Origin: Aurantiacibacter suaedae
Lineage (GTDB): Bacteria; Pseudomonadota; Alphaproteobacteria; Sphingomonadales; Sphingomonadaceae
DNA: 64,000 nt
Assembly: GCF_005434915.1 (NCBI RefSeq)
Contig: NZ_SKCG01000001.1
Location: 744,001-808,000 of the forward strand
Direction: 5' to 3'
Shown here: piece by piece, positions 45,520 to 54,121 of the stretch
How the letters are laid out: the number at the start of each line of letters is the position of its first letter
How positions within the stretch are numbered: the stretch's first letter is position 1
The notes under the pieces: model-generated
Seen by the model: only the letters and a program-made list of their open reading frames with translations
Told to the model about the DNA's origin: nothing
Databases searched by the model: none
Position numbers and translations under genes: made by a program

Positions 45520-46944
45520 ATGAGCGATATGCAGACCTTCGCCACGCAAGCCGCCGAACTGCTCGGCCCGCGTGGATTCTCGCAAGACCCGGAGCTGGTC
45601 GAGCCCTGGCTGACCGACTGGCGTGGCCGCTTTACCGGGCGAGCACTCGGGCTCGCATCTCCCGCTTCGACCGAAGAGGTGGCAGAGCTGGTCAAGCTGT
45701 GCGGCGAATTCGGCGTGCCGATCGTACCGCAAGGCGGCAATTCGGGCATGTGCGGCGGCGCGACACCCGATGAAAGCGGCCATGCGCTGGTGCTGTCGCT
45801 GCGGCGGATGAATGCGGTGCGCGCGTTCGATGCGGCTTCCATGCAGATCACCTGCGAGGCCGGGTTGGTGTTGCAGACGCTGCACGATACGGTCGAGGCC
45901 GAGGGTCTCCGCTTTCCGCTTACGCTTGGCGGCAAGGGCTCGGCCACCATCGGCGGGCTGATCTCCACCAACGCCGGGGGCACGCAGGTGCTGCGCCATG
46001 GCATGATGCGCGCGCAGGTGCTGGGGCTGGAGGCGGTGCTGGCCGATGGCAGCGTCTTCTCCGCGCTCACCCCGCTTATGAAGGATAACCGCGGGTTCGA
46101 CCTCAAGCAGATGCTGATCGGCTCGGAAGGCACGCTGGGGATCGTCACGGCTGCGACGCTGAAACTCGCACCCGCGATTGCCGAGCGGCGTGTGCTCTGG
46201 GCTGGTGTCCCCACCCTTCCCGCCGCGCGGCAGTTGCTGCTGCATTGCCAGAAGCAGGCAGGCGAGGCACTCGAAGGATTCGAGGTGATGGCGCAGGGAA
46301 CGCTGGAAGACGTGCTGCACCACATGCCCGGTTCGCGCGCACCGCTGGGGGAACCGCACGGCTGGCATACCCTGATCGAACTGGTGGCCAGTGCCGACAC
46401 GCGTGACCAGCTGGGCGAACTGGCCGAAGGGATGCTGGCCAGCGCCCTGGAAGACGACCTGCTGGAAGATGCCGTCATCGCAGCGAACGAAACCCAGGCC
46501 GAACAGTTCTGGCTGCTGCGCGATTCCATTGCCGCCGCGGAGCGCGACAAGGGCCCGGCGGTGCAGCACGATATTTCGGTGCCGGTGCAAAAGATGCCCG
46601 ACTTCGTCGATATGGCTGTGCCCCTGCTCGAACGCGACTGGCCGGGCACGGAGGCGGTTGCCTTTGGCCACCTTGGCGATGGCAACGTACACTTTCATGT
46701 CATCGCGCCTGAAGGTGTCGAGCCGAACCAGTGGTATCAGGGCGACGCCAAGGCCATCAGCGAGCAGGTATATGCCCTGGTGACCGAATGGGGCGGCTCG
46801 ATCAGCGCCGAACATGGGATCGGCCAGCTCAAGCGCGATACCTTCGCCCGCATGGGGGATCCCGTCCACGTCGCCCTGTTACAGCAGGTAAAACAGGCAC
46901 TTGACCCGCACAGACTGCTTAATCCCGGTAAGCTTGTTCCCTAG
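45520..46944 (+). CDS. FAD-linked oxidase / D-2-hydroxy-acid dehydrogenase family
   Basis: A 474-residue GlcD/D2HGDH-type flavoprotein. The FAD-binding part has VPIVPQGGNSGMCGGATPD, SLRRMNAVRAFD and GGLISTNAGGTQVLRHG, then RGFDLKQMLIGSEGTLGIVT. The C-terminal part carries the metal-site motif AFGHLGDGNVHFHV and AEHGIGQLKRD. Candidate substrates are D-2-hydroxyglutarate or D-lactate; the sequence alone does not decide. It stands as a single gene, with sapC behind a separate 130-base gap. Confidence 0.9.
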   Translation: MSDMQTFATQAAELLGPRGFSQDPELVEPWLTDWRGRFTGRALGLASPASTEEVAELVKLCGEFGVPIVPQGGNSGMCGGATPDESGHALVLSLRRMNAVRAFDAASMQITCEAGLVLQTLHDTVEAEGLRFPLTLGGKGSATIGGLISTNAGGTQVLRHGMMRAQVLGLEAVLADGSVFSALTPLMKDNRGFDLKQMLIGSEGTLGIVTAATLKLAPAIAERRVLWAGVPTLPAARQLLLHCQKQAGEALEGFEVMAQGTLEDVLHHMPGSRAPLGEPHGWHTLIELVASADTRDQLGELAEGMLASALEDDLLEDAVIAANETQAEQFWLLRDSIAAAERDKGPAVQHDISVPVQKMPDFVDMAVPLLERDWPGTEAVAFGHLGDGNVHFHVIAPEGVEPNQWYQGDAKAISEQVYALVTEWGGSISAEHGIGQLKRDTFARMGDPVHVALLQQVKQALDPHRLLNPGKLVP

Positions 46945-47075
46945 CTTGCACCGGTGATACGGAACTTCTAAAGAACGCGTCTCATATATATTAGTCATCA
47001 TTAGGATATGCGTGGCTGGGCTCCAGATCACGCAAACCCGTAAGACCTACGCCCGATTGTTTGGAGAAGATTTTT

Positions 47076-47879
47076 ATGGCCTCTGAGCCGAAAGCCAGCC
47101 TGCCGATTCTTTACAAGGATCTCATCCCGCTCAACAGCAACCAGCATGGCGGCTGGAATGCCCGCTCGGTCGACCGGGCCGACTGGGTCGTCAACCAGCA
47201 CGCGATCCCGCTGACGGCCGAGGAATTTCCCGCCGCGCAGCGCGACTATCCGATCGTGTTCTCTTCGGGCGACAAGCCGGTTCCGCTGGCGCTGATGGGC
47301 CTGAACGAAGGCGTGAACGTTTTCTTCGACGGCGAAGGTGCGCCGATCGGCACGCCCTACGTGCCCGCCTATGTCCGCCGCTATCCGTTCCTGCTCGCCA
47401 AGATCGATCCCTCGTCGGACAATCTGTCGCTGTGTTTCGATCCGACCAGCTCGCTGATCGGCGAGTTCGAGGAAGGCCAGCCGCTGTTCGACGGTGAGAA
47501 GAACCCGACCGAGCACACCAAGAACCTGCTCCAGTTCTGCGAGAAGTTCGAGGAAGCCGGGATGAAGACCCAGAGCTTCGTCGACGAGCTGGTGAAGGCG
47601 GACCTGCTGATGGACGGCGAAGTGTCCATCCAGCGCAACGACAACCCCGATCAGCCGTTCATCTATCGCGGTTTCAAGATGGTGAACCAGGAAAAGCTGC
47701 GCGATCTTCGTGGCGATCAGCTGCGCAAGTGGAACGAGAACGGCATGTTGCCGCTGATCCATGCGCACCTGTTCTCGCTCGATCTGATGCGCACGGTTTT
47801 CGGCAAGCAGGTCGAGCAGGGCAAAGGCCCGCAGGCTTCTGAAGCTTTGAAAGCTGCCGAGACAACCACAGTCAACTGA
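47076..47879 (+). CDS. SapC-family protein
   Basis: A 267-residue protein of the SapC family (named from the Campylobacter S-layer locus; the role elsewhere is unknown). It starts MASEPKASLPILYKDLIPLN and has YPIVFSSGDKPVPLALMGL, PYVPAYVRRYPFLLA and a C-terminal ANK-free helix DQLRKWNENGMLPLIHAHLFSLDLM. No signal peptide is visible. A GGAGAAG ribosome binding site lies before the ATG (the TTG within it is not the start). This gene is found in many Sphingomonadales. A terminator and a small RNA follow. Confidence 0.88.
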   Translation: MASEPKASLPILYKDLIPLNSNQHGGWNARSVDRADWVVNQHAIPLTAEEFPAAQRDYPIVFSSGDKPVPLALMGLNEGVNVFFDGEGAPIGTPYVPAYVRRYPFLLAKIDPSSDNLSLCFDPTSSLIGEFEEGQPLFDGEKNPTEHTKNLLQFCEKFEEAGMKTQSFVDELVKADLLMDGEVSIQRNDNPDQPFIYRGFKMVNQEKLRDLRGDQLRKWNENGMLPLIHAHLFSLDLMRTVFGKQVEQGKGPQASEALKAAETTTVN

Positions 47880-47923
47880 TCTCATTGCATCGGCAATTGA
47901 TGCATTTTGCGACAATTTCATGG

Positions 47924-47957
47924 AAGGCCCGCGCTTGAAAAGGCGCGGGCCTTTCTT
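47924..47957 (+). terminator. Rho-independent terminator of sapC
   Basis: A perfect 11-bp stem (AAGGCCCGCGC at 47924-47934 with 47943-47953), an 8-base loop and a short TTTCTT tail, 45 bases after the sapC stop. The loop contains TTGAAA, which also fits as the -35 box of the next transcript. Confidence 0.88.
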
Positions 47958-47962
47958 ATAGT
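47935..47962 (+). promoter_or_regulatory. Predicted sigma-70-type promoter of the small RNA
   Basis: TTGAAA (47935-47940), 16 bases, then TATAGT (47957-47962). This would start transcription near 47969, just before the first hairpin of the RNA. The -35 box lies in the loop of the sapC terminator. Confidence 0.6.
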
Positions 47963-47968
47963 AGTTTT

Positions 47969-48071
47969 TGTCCGGCTCAGCTCCCCTCATGGCTAAGTCG
48001 GATGGTGTGCTTAGGCACACCTCCTCCCTGAACCTTGGCCACCTCGTGCATTGCGCACGAGGTGGTTTTTT
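47969..48071 (+). ncRNA. Probable CCUCCUCCC (anti-Shine-Dalgarno) small RNA, suhB/alpha-r14-like
   Basis: About 103 bases with three hairpins. Hairpin 1 (47972-47981 with 47992-48001, one mismatch, one wobble) has TCCCCTC in its loop. Hairpin 2 (48004-48010 with 48015-48021) has a TTAG loop. It is followed by CCTCCTCCC (48020-48028), complementary to purine-rich ribosome binding sites. Hairpin 3 (48039-48049 with 48055-48065) plus T6 is a strong terminator. The layout and motif match the alphaproteobacterial CCUCCUCCC small RNAs, which are thought to act on translation starts. No protein frame fits here. Confidence 0.72.
48039..48071 (+). terminator. Rho-independent terminator of the small RNA
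   Basis: A perfect 11-bp stem, CCACCTCGTGC with GCACGAGGTGG, a 5-base loop and six T residues. It ends five bases before the stop of the convergent amidohydrolase gene. Confidence 0.93.
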
Positions 48072-48076
48072 CTTGC

Positions 48077-49066
48077 CTATTCGGCCGCCAACGCGTGCCC
48101 CTCGCCGCTGCGCAGGCTGACCTCCTCGGCCAGCATCCGAACCAGCCCGACCAGCGCTGCCACAACCGCGTCCAGGCCCGGCCCCGGCTCGTGCATGGTC
48201 TCTTCAAGATAAGCCTGTCGGCAAACCTCGACCTGCATCGCATGCAGCCCGCGCAAGGGGGCGCCGTGCCGGTCGAGCACATAGCCCCCCGCATAGGGGC
48301 GGTTGTGACCTGCCAGCCAGCGGCTCGCGCAAAGATGCGCCAGAGCGCTCTGCACCAGCGTGCCGTCGCACGATGCACCGAAACGGTCACCGATAACAAA
48401 GTCCGCCGCCCTGCCCGCGCCCACTTTCGGGCCCAGTGGCGGCATCGAATGCAGGTCGATTAGCAGTGCCGCGCCCCAGCGGTCGCGCAGGCGTGCCATG
48501 CTCGCTTCAAGTTCGCGGTGATAGGGCTGGTGGACCTGGTCGATTCGCGCGGCCAGTTCGGCCGGGCTCAGGCGCTGGCGCCAAAGTTCGCCCATGCCGG
48601 GCAAGCGTCGCGGCACCAGCCCCAGCCCGCTGCGTGCCCGGCGCCCGGCAGCAAACCGCGGAAGCAAGGTCCGCTCCGAAGTCGGCGGACCGCCTGTGAC
48701 CATGTCCCAGTCGATGTCCTCGGTGGCACGGTTAAGGTCGATCATCGCGCGCGGCGCGCGGGCGACCAGCAGATCGGCCCCCGTCTCCAGCGCGACCTGT
48801 TCGGCCACGAGATCGATCAGCCGATCCTCCAGCCGCACCGAGGCCATGGCAGGATTGCGCATTCGTGCAAGCAGGTCGGACGGGTATATTCGCCCCGCGT
48901 GTGGCACGGCGATCAGCACCGGGATCGGCGTCGGATTGCGGCGATGAAGCACGAAGGCGGGCTGGCCGCGCATTCCCGGCAGCGAGCCGCCGCCAGAAGC
49001 GTGCGATGCTGTCGCCAAGGTAGAGGAAGCCTGCGAATCGCTCTTTCGGGGCGGCGGGAGCGTCAT
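48077..49066 (-). CDS. N-formylglutamate amidohydrolase
   Basis: A 329-residue member of the HutG/N-formylglutamate amidohydrolase family, which hydrolyses formylglutamate or related N-acyl amino acids. Seen: IAVPHAGRIYPSDLL with the metal-binding His region, the Arg/Asp segment ARAPRAMIDLNRATEDIDW, LLIDLHSMPPLGP and HNRPYAGGYVLDRHG. No other histidine-degradation genes are adjacent, so the true substrate is open. It is transcribed away from cpdR. Confidence 0.9.
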   Translation of the reverse strand: MTLPPPRKSDSQASSTLATASHASGGGSLPGMRGQPAFVLHRRNPTPIPVLIAVPHAGRIYPSDLLARMRNPAMASVRLEDRLIDLVAEQVALETGADLLVARAPRAMIDLNRATEDIDWDMVTGGPPTSERTLLPRFAAGRRARSGLGLVPRRLPGMGELWRQRLSPAELAARIDQVHQPYHRELEASMARLRDRWGAALLIDLHSMPPLGPKVGAGRAADFVIGDRFGASCDGTLVQSALAHLCASRWLAGHNRPYAGGYVLDRHGAPLRGLHAMQVEVCRQAYLEETMHEPGPGLDAVVAALVGLVRMLAEEVSLRSGEGHALAAE

Positions 49067-49237
49067 CGCTCACTGCTGGCCCGGATTGCCCGCCTTGTCA
49101 AAATCGTGCCTCGATGAAGAGTTGCGTTAGGTTCATTTGCCGATGCTGTATCAAACTTGGTCAGGCCGGATTCGATGGAAGAATTTGTAACCGCCCCGGG
49201 CTAGGGCTCAATCTCACTCATGAACAGGAATGAAAAC

Positions 49238-49612
49238 ATGATCCGGATCCTGCTGGCCGAAGACGACGAAGCGATGCGCACCTACCTTTCGCGAGCGCTG
49301 GAACAGGCCGGATATTCGGTTGCGGCGGTGAGCAATGGCATGGATGCGATTCCCCTGCTCGAGACCGAGGTTTTCGATCTGCTGCTGTCGGACATCGTCA
49401 TGCCTGAACTGGACGGTATCGAACTGGCTCAGCGCTGCAACGAGATCAGCCCTGGCACAAAGGTGATGTTCATAACCGGCTTCGCCGCCGTCGCCCTGCG
49501 GGTAAGCCGCGAGACATCGAATGCCAAAATGCTCTCGAAGCCGTTCCATCTGCGCGATCTGGTGCTCGAAGTGGAGCGAATGTTCGAAGATCAGGCGCTG
49601 GCCCTAAACTGA
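49238..49612 (+). CDS. cpdR: CpdR-like single-domain response regulator
   Basis: A 124-residue receiver domain without an output domain. The phosphoacceptor is Asp52 (LLLSDIVMPELDG), the acidic pocket is AEDDE and the conserved Lys101 is in MLSKPF. In Caulobacter CpdR, when unphosphorylated, primes ClpXP to destroy cell-cycle proteins; it is controlled by the CckA-ChpT relay. The same role is likely here. MIRILLAEDD is the start, with AGGAATG as ribosome binding site; an ATG six codons earlier is possible. Confidence 0.9.
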   Translation: MIRILLAEDDEAMRTYLSRALEQAGYSVAAVSNGMDAIPLLETEVFDLLLSDIVMPELDGIELAQRCNEISPGTKVMFITGFAAVALRVSRETSNAKMLSKPFHLRDLVLEVERMFEDQALALN

Positions 49613-49680
49613 GGGCTTGCCAGCACCCCCAGGTGGCGCTAGAGGGCGCGCCTGTCTTAGGCAGCAAACCCGAATGGTGT

Positions 49681-49755
49681 GGGCGTATAGCTCAGTGGTA
49701 GAGCACTATGTTGACATCGTAGGGGTCGCAAGTTCAATCCTTGCTACGCCCACCA
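49681..49755 (+). tRNA. tRNA-Val(GAC)
   Basis: A 75-base cloverleaf with CCA encoded at 49753-49755. The anticodon loop TTGACAT gives anticodon GAC (reads GTC). The acceptor stem GGGCGTA pairs with TACGCCC. The 3' end (49737-49759) is repeated at 55134-55156, marking it as an integration target. Confidence 0.97.
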
Positions 49756-49759
49756 TTCG
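49737..49759 (+). repeat. attL-like repeat (tRNA-Val 3' end)
   Basis: ATCCTTGCTACGCCCACCAT followed by TCG. It overlaps the T-arm and acceptor stem of tRNA-Val and runs four bases past CCA. Its partner is at 55134-55156 in the same orientation. Confidence 0.8.
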
Positions 49760-49783
49760 ACCTTCCCCGACATTGCTGGAAGA

Positions 49784-49816
49784 CCCCATAACCGTTGCGA
49801 AAGCGCGGTTTTTTGG
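49784..49816 (+). terminator. Likely terminator after tRNA-Val
   Basis: CCCC-AACC...GGTTTTTT-GGG: a GCG/CGC plus CCAA/GGTT stem with a small bulge, flanked by CCC/GGG, and a run of six T residues. It lies about 30 bases after the tRNA. Confidence 0.5.
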
Positions 49817-49913
49817 GCATTCGGCCTAGCACAAATTCCCACCCGTTCGCAGGGAAGCGCGGGGCATCTGGGGGTATTCTGGGGGCACACGCCCAAGCTG
49901 CTGGGGGCATCGG

Positions 49914-50210
49914 ATGTTAACCGATCGAGACTGTCGAAATGCTGCACCGGGTCCGCGCCCGGTGAAGCTGTTCGACGGTCACGGCCTGCACCTATACATC
50001 ACTCCGACCGGCTTCAAAAGCTGGCGTCTCAAGTACCGATTCGGCGGCAAAGAGAAGCAGCTGACGCTCGGCCCCTATCCGAAGGTCACGCTGAAGGAGG
50101 CCAGGCGGAAGCGCGGGGCTGTCCTGCGCATGCTTCGCGATGGTCTCGCCCCCACCCTGTGGGGAAACGCGAAGCTAAGATCGTCCGGTACTTGCATACG
50201 AAGCCAATAG
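49914..50210 (+). pseudogene. Truncated tyrosine-type integrase (DUF4102 N-terminal part)
   Basis: Only the arm-type DNA-binding N-terminus of a P4-like integrase remains. About 80 residues match the family: MLTDRDCRNAAPGPRPVKLF, then GLHLYITPTGFKSWRLKYRF, LTLGPYPKVTLKEARRKR and VLRMLRDGL. After that the reading frame turns into unrelated residues and stops; the core-binding and catalytic domains (RHRHY tyrosine) are absent, about 300 residues short. Its position right after the tRNA is where such integrases sit. It is very unlikely to be active. Confidence 0.85.
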
Positions 50211-50628
50211 ACACCGCCGCGTCGAAGCGGTGTTTCGATCCATTCCACTCGCCCGCTGAGAAGCCGCTCCATTGCGATGACGATCGCTGCTGATGGAGGG
50301 ATGACTGGGAGGCCGCAGTTGCCGAAGCAAGCTCTGGAAGAGGCGGCGCATCATCCACCGGAAGGCTAATGGCCCCCAAGGCCGCATTACTTTCCTCGGG
50401 CAGTTCCAGCATGATCCCGGTTGCGGTCAGAATCAGGAGGGATGCGAGACCGGACAGCCCGGCCAGCTGTGCCAGTCTCGGAAGACCCGCTGCGTGCGAG
50501 CCCCCGGCGAACGTTTCACCCCAAGCGCCTCCCCTTCCTTTTGCAGGGATCGCGAAATGACTTTGGGCGTTGATTGCATCATAGCCGTGGCATCTCGCCA
50601 AGGCTGCTAGCAAAGTTTGGACAAACCG
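50211..50628. other. Gap in the element without a confident gene
   Basis: 418 bases. A 7-bp hairpin (ACACCGC/GCGGTGT) lies at about 50211-50233. On the minus strand a frame encodes a possible membrane helix (LAGLSGLASLLILTATGIML) followed by a Pro/Ser-rich stretch, but no start with a ribosome binding site was found, so it is not called as a gene. Confidence 0.4.
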
Positions 50629-52566
50629 ATGAGGCTTGCCGACAGGATTGGAGCGGCCTTGTCCCCCGCAACGCAGCGCAGGGTTCTGATAGCGCTTGGC
50701 GCCGCAGGGGCGCTTATTGTGCTGTCTATCCTGGCCATGGGGGCGTTTCCGGTTTCGCTGTTGAGGCAGACCGCCGAGGGCAAGCTGTCCGAAACTTTTG
50801 GTGCACCCGTGGCTATCGGTAGCCTGTCCCGAACCAGTCTTTTCTCGTTCACCCCGGAGATATCGATCAACGATCTGCAGATCCGTCAGCCTGATTGGGC
50901 TGGCGAGGGTAGGATGCTGGTTATCGATGAAGCGACAGCCCAGGTGTCGATTTTCTCGCTCCTTACCGGAGATGCTGCCCCCAAGTCGCTCCACGTTACC
51001 GGTCTTGAACTAAATCTGGTGCGCGCTGAAGACGGCACCAGCAACTGGCAAGAGCGAGATGCAGCAAGCGATGGAGCGGATAGTAAATCCTGGCAGCTCG
51101 ACAGCCTGGTTATCGAAGACGGCCGATTTTCCCTCCGCGATGCCAAGCGTAAGCTCAATATCTCGGGCCAGGTCACCGCCAGCAGCGATCAAGGGCTGGC
51201 GGCGGACGCTACCGGCGAGTTCGATGGTCAGCCAGCCCAGTTGACGTTTCGCGGTGGACGACTTGGTAACAACGCCGCTCCGTCGCAATGGCCGTTTGCC
51301 GCGCAGATGCGCTCCACCGACTTCGAATTGGATATCAAAGGCACCATGGCCGGCGTCCTCAATGCGCGAGAAGCAGACGCAAAAATTGTGGCGCGCGCGC
51401 CGGACCTTAAGAAGCTCGACTATCTGATCGAAGCAGGCCTGTTCGGGACACAGGACATCTCTGTAACGGGGGCCGTAAGACGGCGTGGACGCGACTGGTT
51501 CATAGATAGTCTCGAAGGCACCATCGGTCGATCTCGGCTCAAGGCAAACGGTTCCGTGCTCAAGCGTGAAGGCCGCACGAAGATCGATGCAGATATTCAT
51601 TCAACCGCGCTCGATTTCGATGATCTCGCAGACGATGCTGGCCTTGCAGAAGCGCGAGCGCTGGAAGCCCGCATCGGCGAACGGGTCATTCCCAATACCA
51701 AGATTGATCTCAGCAACATGGGGCCGACCGACGGCGAAATTCGGTTTGTCGTGGATCGGCTACTCATCGACGGCGGATCGCAATTCCGTACCTTGAGGGG
51801 GCGGCTCTCTCTCGATCATCGGGTGGCCCGGATCGACGAGTTGGAAGTGGGGCTGGAGACGGGCCGAATGAGCGGGTGGATCGAGGTCGATTCGCGAAAT
51901 GGCACACCACGATTGACAACGGACTTGCGCGTCGAGGGCACCTCGTTGCAAGCGTTGATCGGACAGCCCCAGACCATTTCCGGAAACCTGCGCGGCGTCA
52001 TCAGGATCGATGGCAGGGGAACAACCGTTCGCCAAGCATTTGCCAGCAGTTCCGGCAAGATCGCGTTCGTTGCCAGCTCGGGATCGGTCAGGCGGACAGC
52101 AGCTTTCATTCTCGGTCAGGACCTTGGCGGCGCGATCGGCCAGCAGCTGCGAGATGGCGATGCGATGGTGCCACTGCAATGCGCGATCCTGCAATTCGAT
52201 GTCGCCAAGGGTATCATGCGGCCGTCTCCGCTAATGATCGCAACGCAGGTATCTAGGGGGCAAGGTTCCGGCTCGATCAGGCTGGATGGCGAACGGATCG
52301 ATTTGCGGGTCAAGGGCGTTTCCAACGACGGTGCGGCGCTGGAGCTGGCCGATCCGATCCGCGTGGGGGGAACGCTATCGAACCCGGCTATTTCAATCGA
52401 CGGAAGCGCCCCCGCAACCGACGAAGGCGGCGGCGGCGTGCTTAAGGCAATCGGTCGTTCGATCGGAAGCGCGCTAGGTCTGCGCGACGATGAGGATGAT
52501 GACCAGCCAACGCCGACGGTACGTGCCGTAAATTGCCGCTCAATGAGCGCCGCGGCCTTGCGTTGA
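50629..52566 (+). CDS. AsmA-family membrane-anchored protein
   Basis: A 645-residue protein with one N-terminal transmembrane segment (about residues 19-42, VLIALGAAGALIVLSILAMGAF) and a long periplasmic beta-rich part. AsmA-type segments include FGAPVAIGSLSRTSLFSFTP, VRAEDGTSNWQ in the N-terminal AsmA domain, and the C-terminal LRGVIRIDGRGTTVRQAFAS and RVGGTLSNPAISIDG. Such proteins are thought to form lipid-transport bridges. The acidic DDEDDD patch near the end is disordered-looking. The ATG at 50629 is used; a TTG four codons upstream is in frame. It lies inside the tRNA-Val element, so it was probably acquired. Confidence 0.85.
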   Translation: MRLADRIGAALSPATQRRVLIALGAAGALIVLSILAMGAFPVSLLRQTAEGKLSETFGAPVAIGSLSRTSLFSFTPEISINDLQIRQPDWAGEGRMLVIDEATAQVSIFSLLTGDAAPKSLHVTGLELNLVRAEDGTSNWQERDAASDGADSKSWQLDSLVIEDGRFSLRDAKRKLNISGQVTASSDQGLAADATGEFDGQPAQLTFRGGRLGNNAAPSQWPFAAQMRSTDFELDIKGTMAGVLNAREADAKIVARAPDLKKLDYLIEAGLFGTQDISVTGAVRRRGRDWFIDSLEGTIGRSRLKANGSVLKREGRTKIDADIHSTALDFDDLADDAGLAEARALEARIGERVIPNTKIDLSNMGPTDGEIRFVVDRLLIDGGSQFRTLRGRLSLDHRVARIDELEVGLETGRMSGWIEVDSRNGTPRLTTDLRVEGTSLQALIGQPQTISGNLRGVIRIDGRGTTVRQAFASSSGKIAFVASSGSVRRTAAFILGQDLGGAIGQQLRDGDAMVPLQCAILQFDVAKGIMRPSPLMIATQVSRGQGSGSIRLDGERIDLRVKGVSNDGAALELADPIRVGGTLSNPAISIDGSAPATDEGGGGVLKAIGRSIGSALGLRDDEDDDQPTPTVRAVNCRSMSAAALR

Positions 52567-52691
52567 TGCGCCTTTTGCCGGCCTGCCATTGCAGACTGGT
52601 TTGGCGGACATCAAATTTTCGACTCTCGACACGCGCAATCCGCCAGTCTTCTGCCACAGCCTGCCCTTCAGGCTCCGTTGCAGCACACCGG

Positions 52692-53804
52692 TCATTGCCA
52701 GGGTGTGACGAGGTATTTCTCACCCGTTTTCATCCGGCGATAATCAAGGATCGCGTCTTTTGTCAGCATCCCTTCCAGGTCGACTTTGGCCTTGTAGCTG
52801 CTGGCAAACGTGGTGGTGAGATTCTCCAGCACGCGCTTGCGCATTCTCGTTACGGCTTCCTTGCTCGCGTTCTGCAGGAACGGTGTCAGCAACCAGCCAG
52901 ATAGGGTCCAGCCGAACCCGTAACTCGGCGTCAATGTGGTCGTGCCCATGTCCAGGCGGCCGTAGATGAACATGCGTTTGGGCTGATTAGAACCGTAGCG
53001 CGAAAACTCGGTCATCTTCGACTGTGCGACCTGCTCCATCGCCTTGAAGCAATTGTCGACCATCGATCCGCCGCCGATCGGGTCGAAACCATAGAACGCA
53101 TCCGTTTCGGCGATCGCGGTCTTCAGGTTTTCCATGAAGTCGTCGTCTGAGGAGTTCACAACATGAGCCGCGCCCAGCCCCTTGATGAGGTCGACTTGCT
53201 CTTGCTTGCGGACGATATTGACGAGCCCGAGGCCATCTTCCTGACATATCTTGACGAGCATCTGGCCTAGGTTGGAGGCACCCACGGTATGCAGGATCGC
53301 CTTCTGGCCATCCATCCTGGCATTTTCCGCAAAGCTGAGCGCGGTCATAGGGTTGACGAAGCTGCTGGCACCTTCTTCGGCGCTATGGTCGCCCAGAGGC
53401 AGGCACATCGAAGCGTCGGCGATAGCATATTGGGAATAGGCGCTTCCCGGCACGCAGGCGACGCGCTGTCCCATCAGCGCCTTGGCCATGTCGCCTTCGC
53501 CCGTTGCGATGACGGCGCCGGCGCCTTCATTGCCCGCCGGCAGGCGCTGGCCATGGCGTGCCTTTTGTCCGATGTTGAAAGACTCCGGCATTTTCGCGAC
53601 CACCTTGCCGGGCGAGTATTCCGCGTTTTCGAAGTCCGCCGCGCCGGTAAGGATCGCGAGATCCGACGGATTGATCGGCGCCGCCTCGATTTTCACCAGA
53701 ACTTGGTTGCCGGTCGGCTCGGGAAAGGTCGTCTCCTCAATCGCGACAGTGAGGGTTCCGTCGCTTTCTAGCGTCGTGAATAGCTGCTTGCCGGTCTCGG
53801 CCAT
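52692..53804 (-). CDS. Zinc-type alcohol dehydrogenase-like (MDR) oxidoreductase
   Basis: A 370-residue medium-chain dehydrogenase/reductase. The N-terminal GroES-like domain has VKIEAAPINPSDLAIL and GNEGAGAVIATG; the Rossmann part has AILHTVGASNLGQMLVKIC (nucleotide loop) and LGAAHVVNSSDDDF. The zinc-binding Cys cluster of classical alcohol dehydrogenases is missing, so it is closer to quinone-oxidoreductase/enoyl-reductase types, with NADPH likely. The substrate is unknown. It lies inside the tRNA-Val element and converges on the AsmA-like gene. Confidence 0.86.
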   Translation of the reverse strand: MAETGKQLFTTLESDGTLTVAIEETTFPEPTGNQVLVKIEAAPINPSDLAILTGAADFENAEYSPGKVVAKMPESFNIGQKARHGQRLPAGNEGAGAVIATGEGDMAKALMGQRVACVPGSAYSQYAIADASMCLPLGDHSAEEGASSFVNPMTALSFAENARMDGQKAILHTVGASNLGQMLVKICQEDGLGLVNIVRKQEQVDLIKGLGAAHVVNSSDDDFMENLKTAIAETDAFYGFDPIGGGSMVDNCFKAMEQVAQSKMTEFSRYGSNQPKRMFIYGRLDMGTTTLTPSYGFGWTLSGWLLTPFLQNASKEAVTRMRKRVLENLTTTFASSYKAKVDLEGMLTKDAILDYRRMKTGEKYLVTPWQ

Positions 53805-54121
53805 GGGGTATGCTCCAGATTGGGAAATGCATTAGCGTGGATGTTTCAGAGTTCGCAGTCGGTGTCCACATTTGGGGTCTTTCCAGCCCGAACAATCGCA
53901 TCAGAAGTAGCAGGTTTCTCTTATCGCTTCAGGTGGCTGCTTTCATCCAGCATTTTGATGGTTGGCCGAATGTCCGCCATCCGCGGAATTTTCGCAAAGG
54001 ACGGACCATCCGCTAGTGTCCCACTTTACGCCATTCATTCGCTGGCTCGCTGAAGGCTGTTTTCAGCACCCAAGAATGGGCGCTTCGATGGCCGAGGTTA
54101 GCGTGGGAAGTGGACATCGGC
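53805..54121. other. Gene-free stretch in the element
   Basis: 317 bases with no convincing frame or RNA structure. It should include the promoter of the oxidoreductase gene at its left end. The rest looks like degenerate non-coding DNA. Confidence 0.4.

Noticed and set aside
50086-50994. 302-residue minus-strand frame overlapping the integrase remnant and AsmA-like gene
   Set aside because: It contains a possible membrane helix, but no start with a ribosome binding site, and the upstream half is antisense to the AsmA-like N-terminus. Kept only as a note on the gap.
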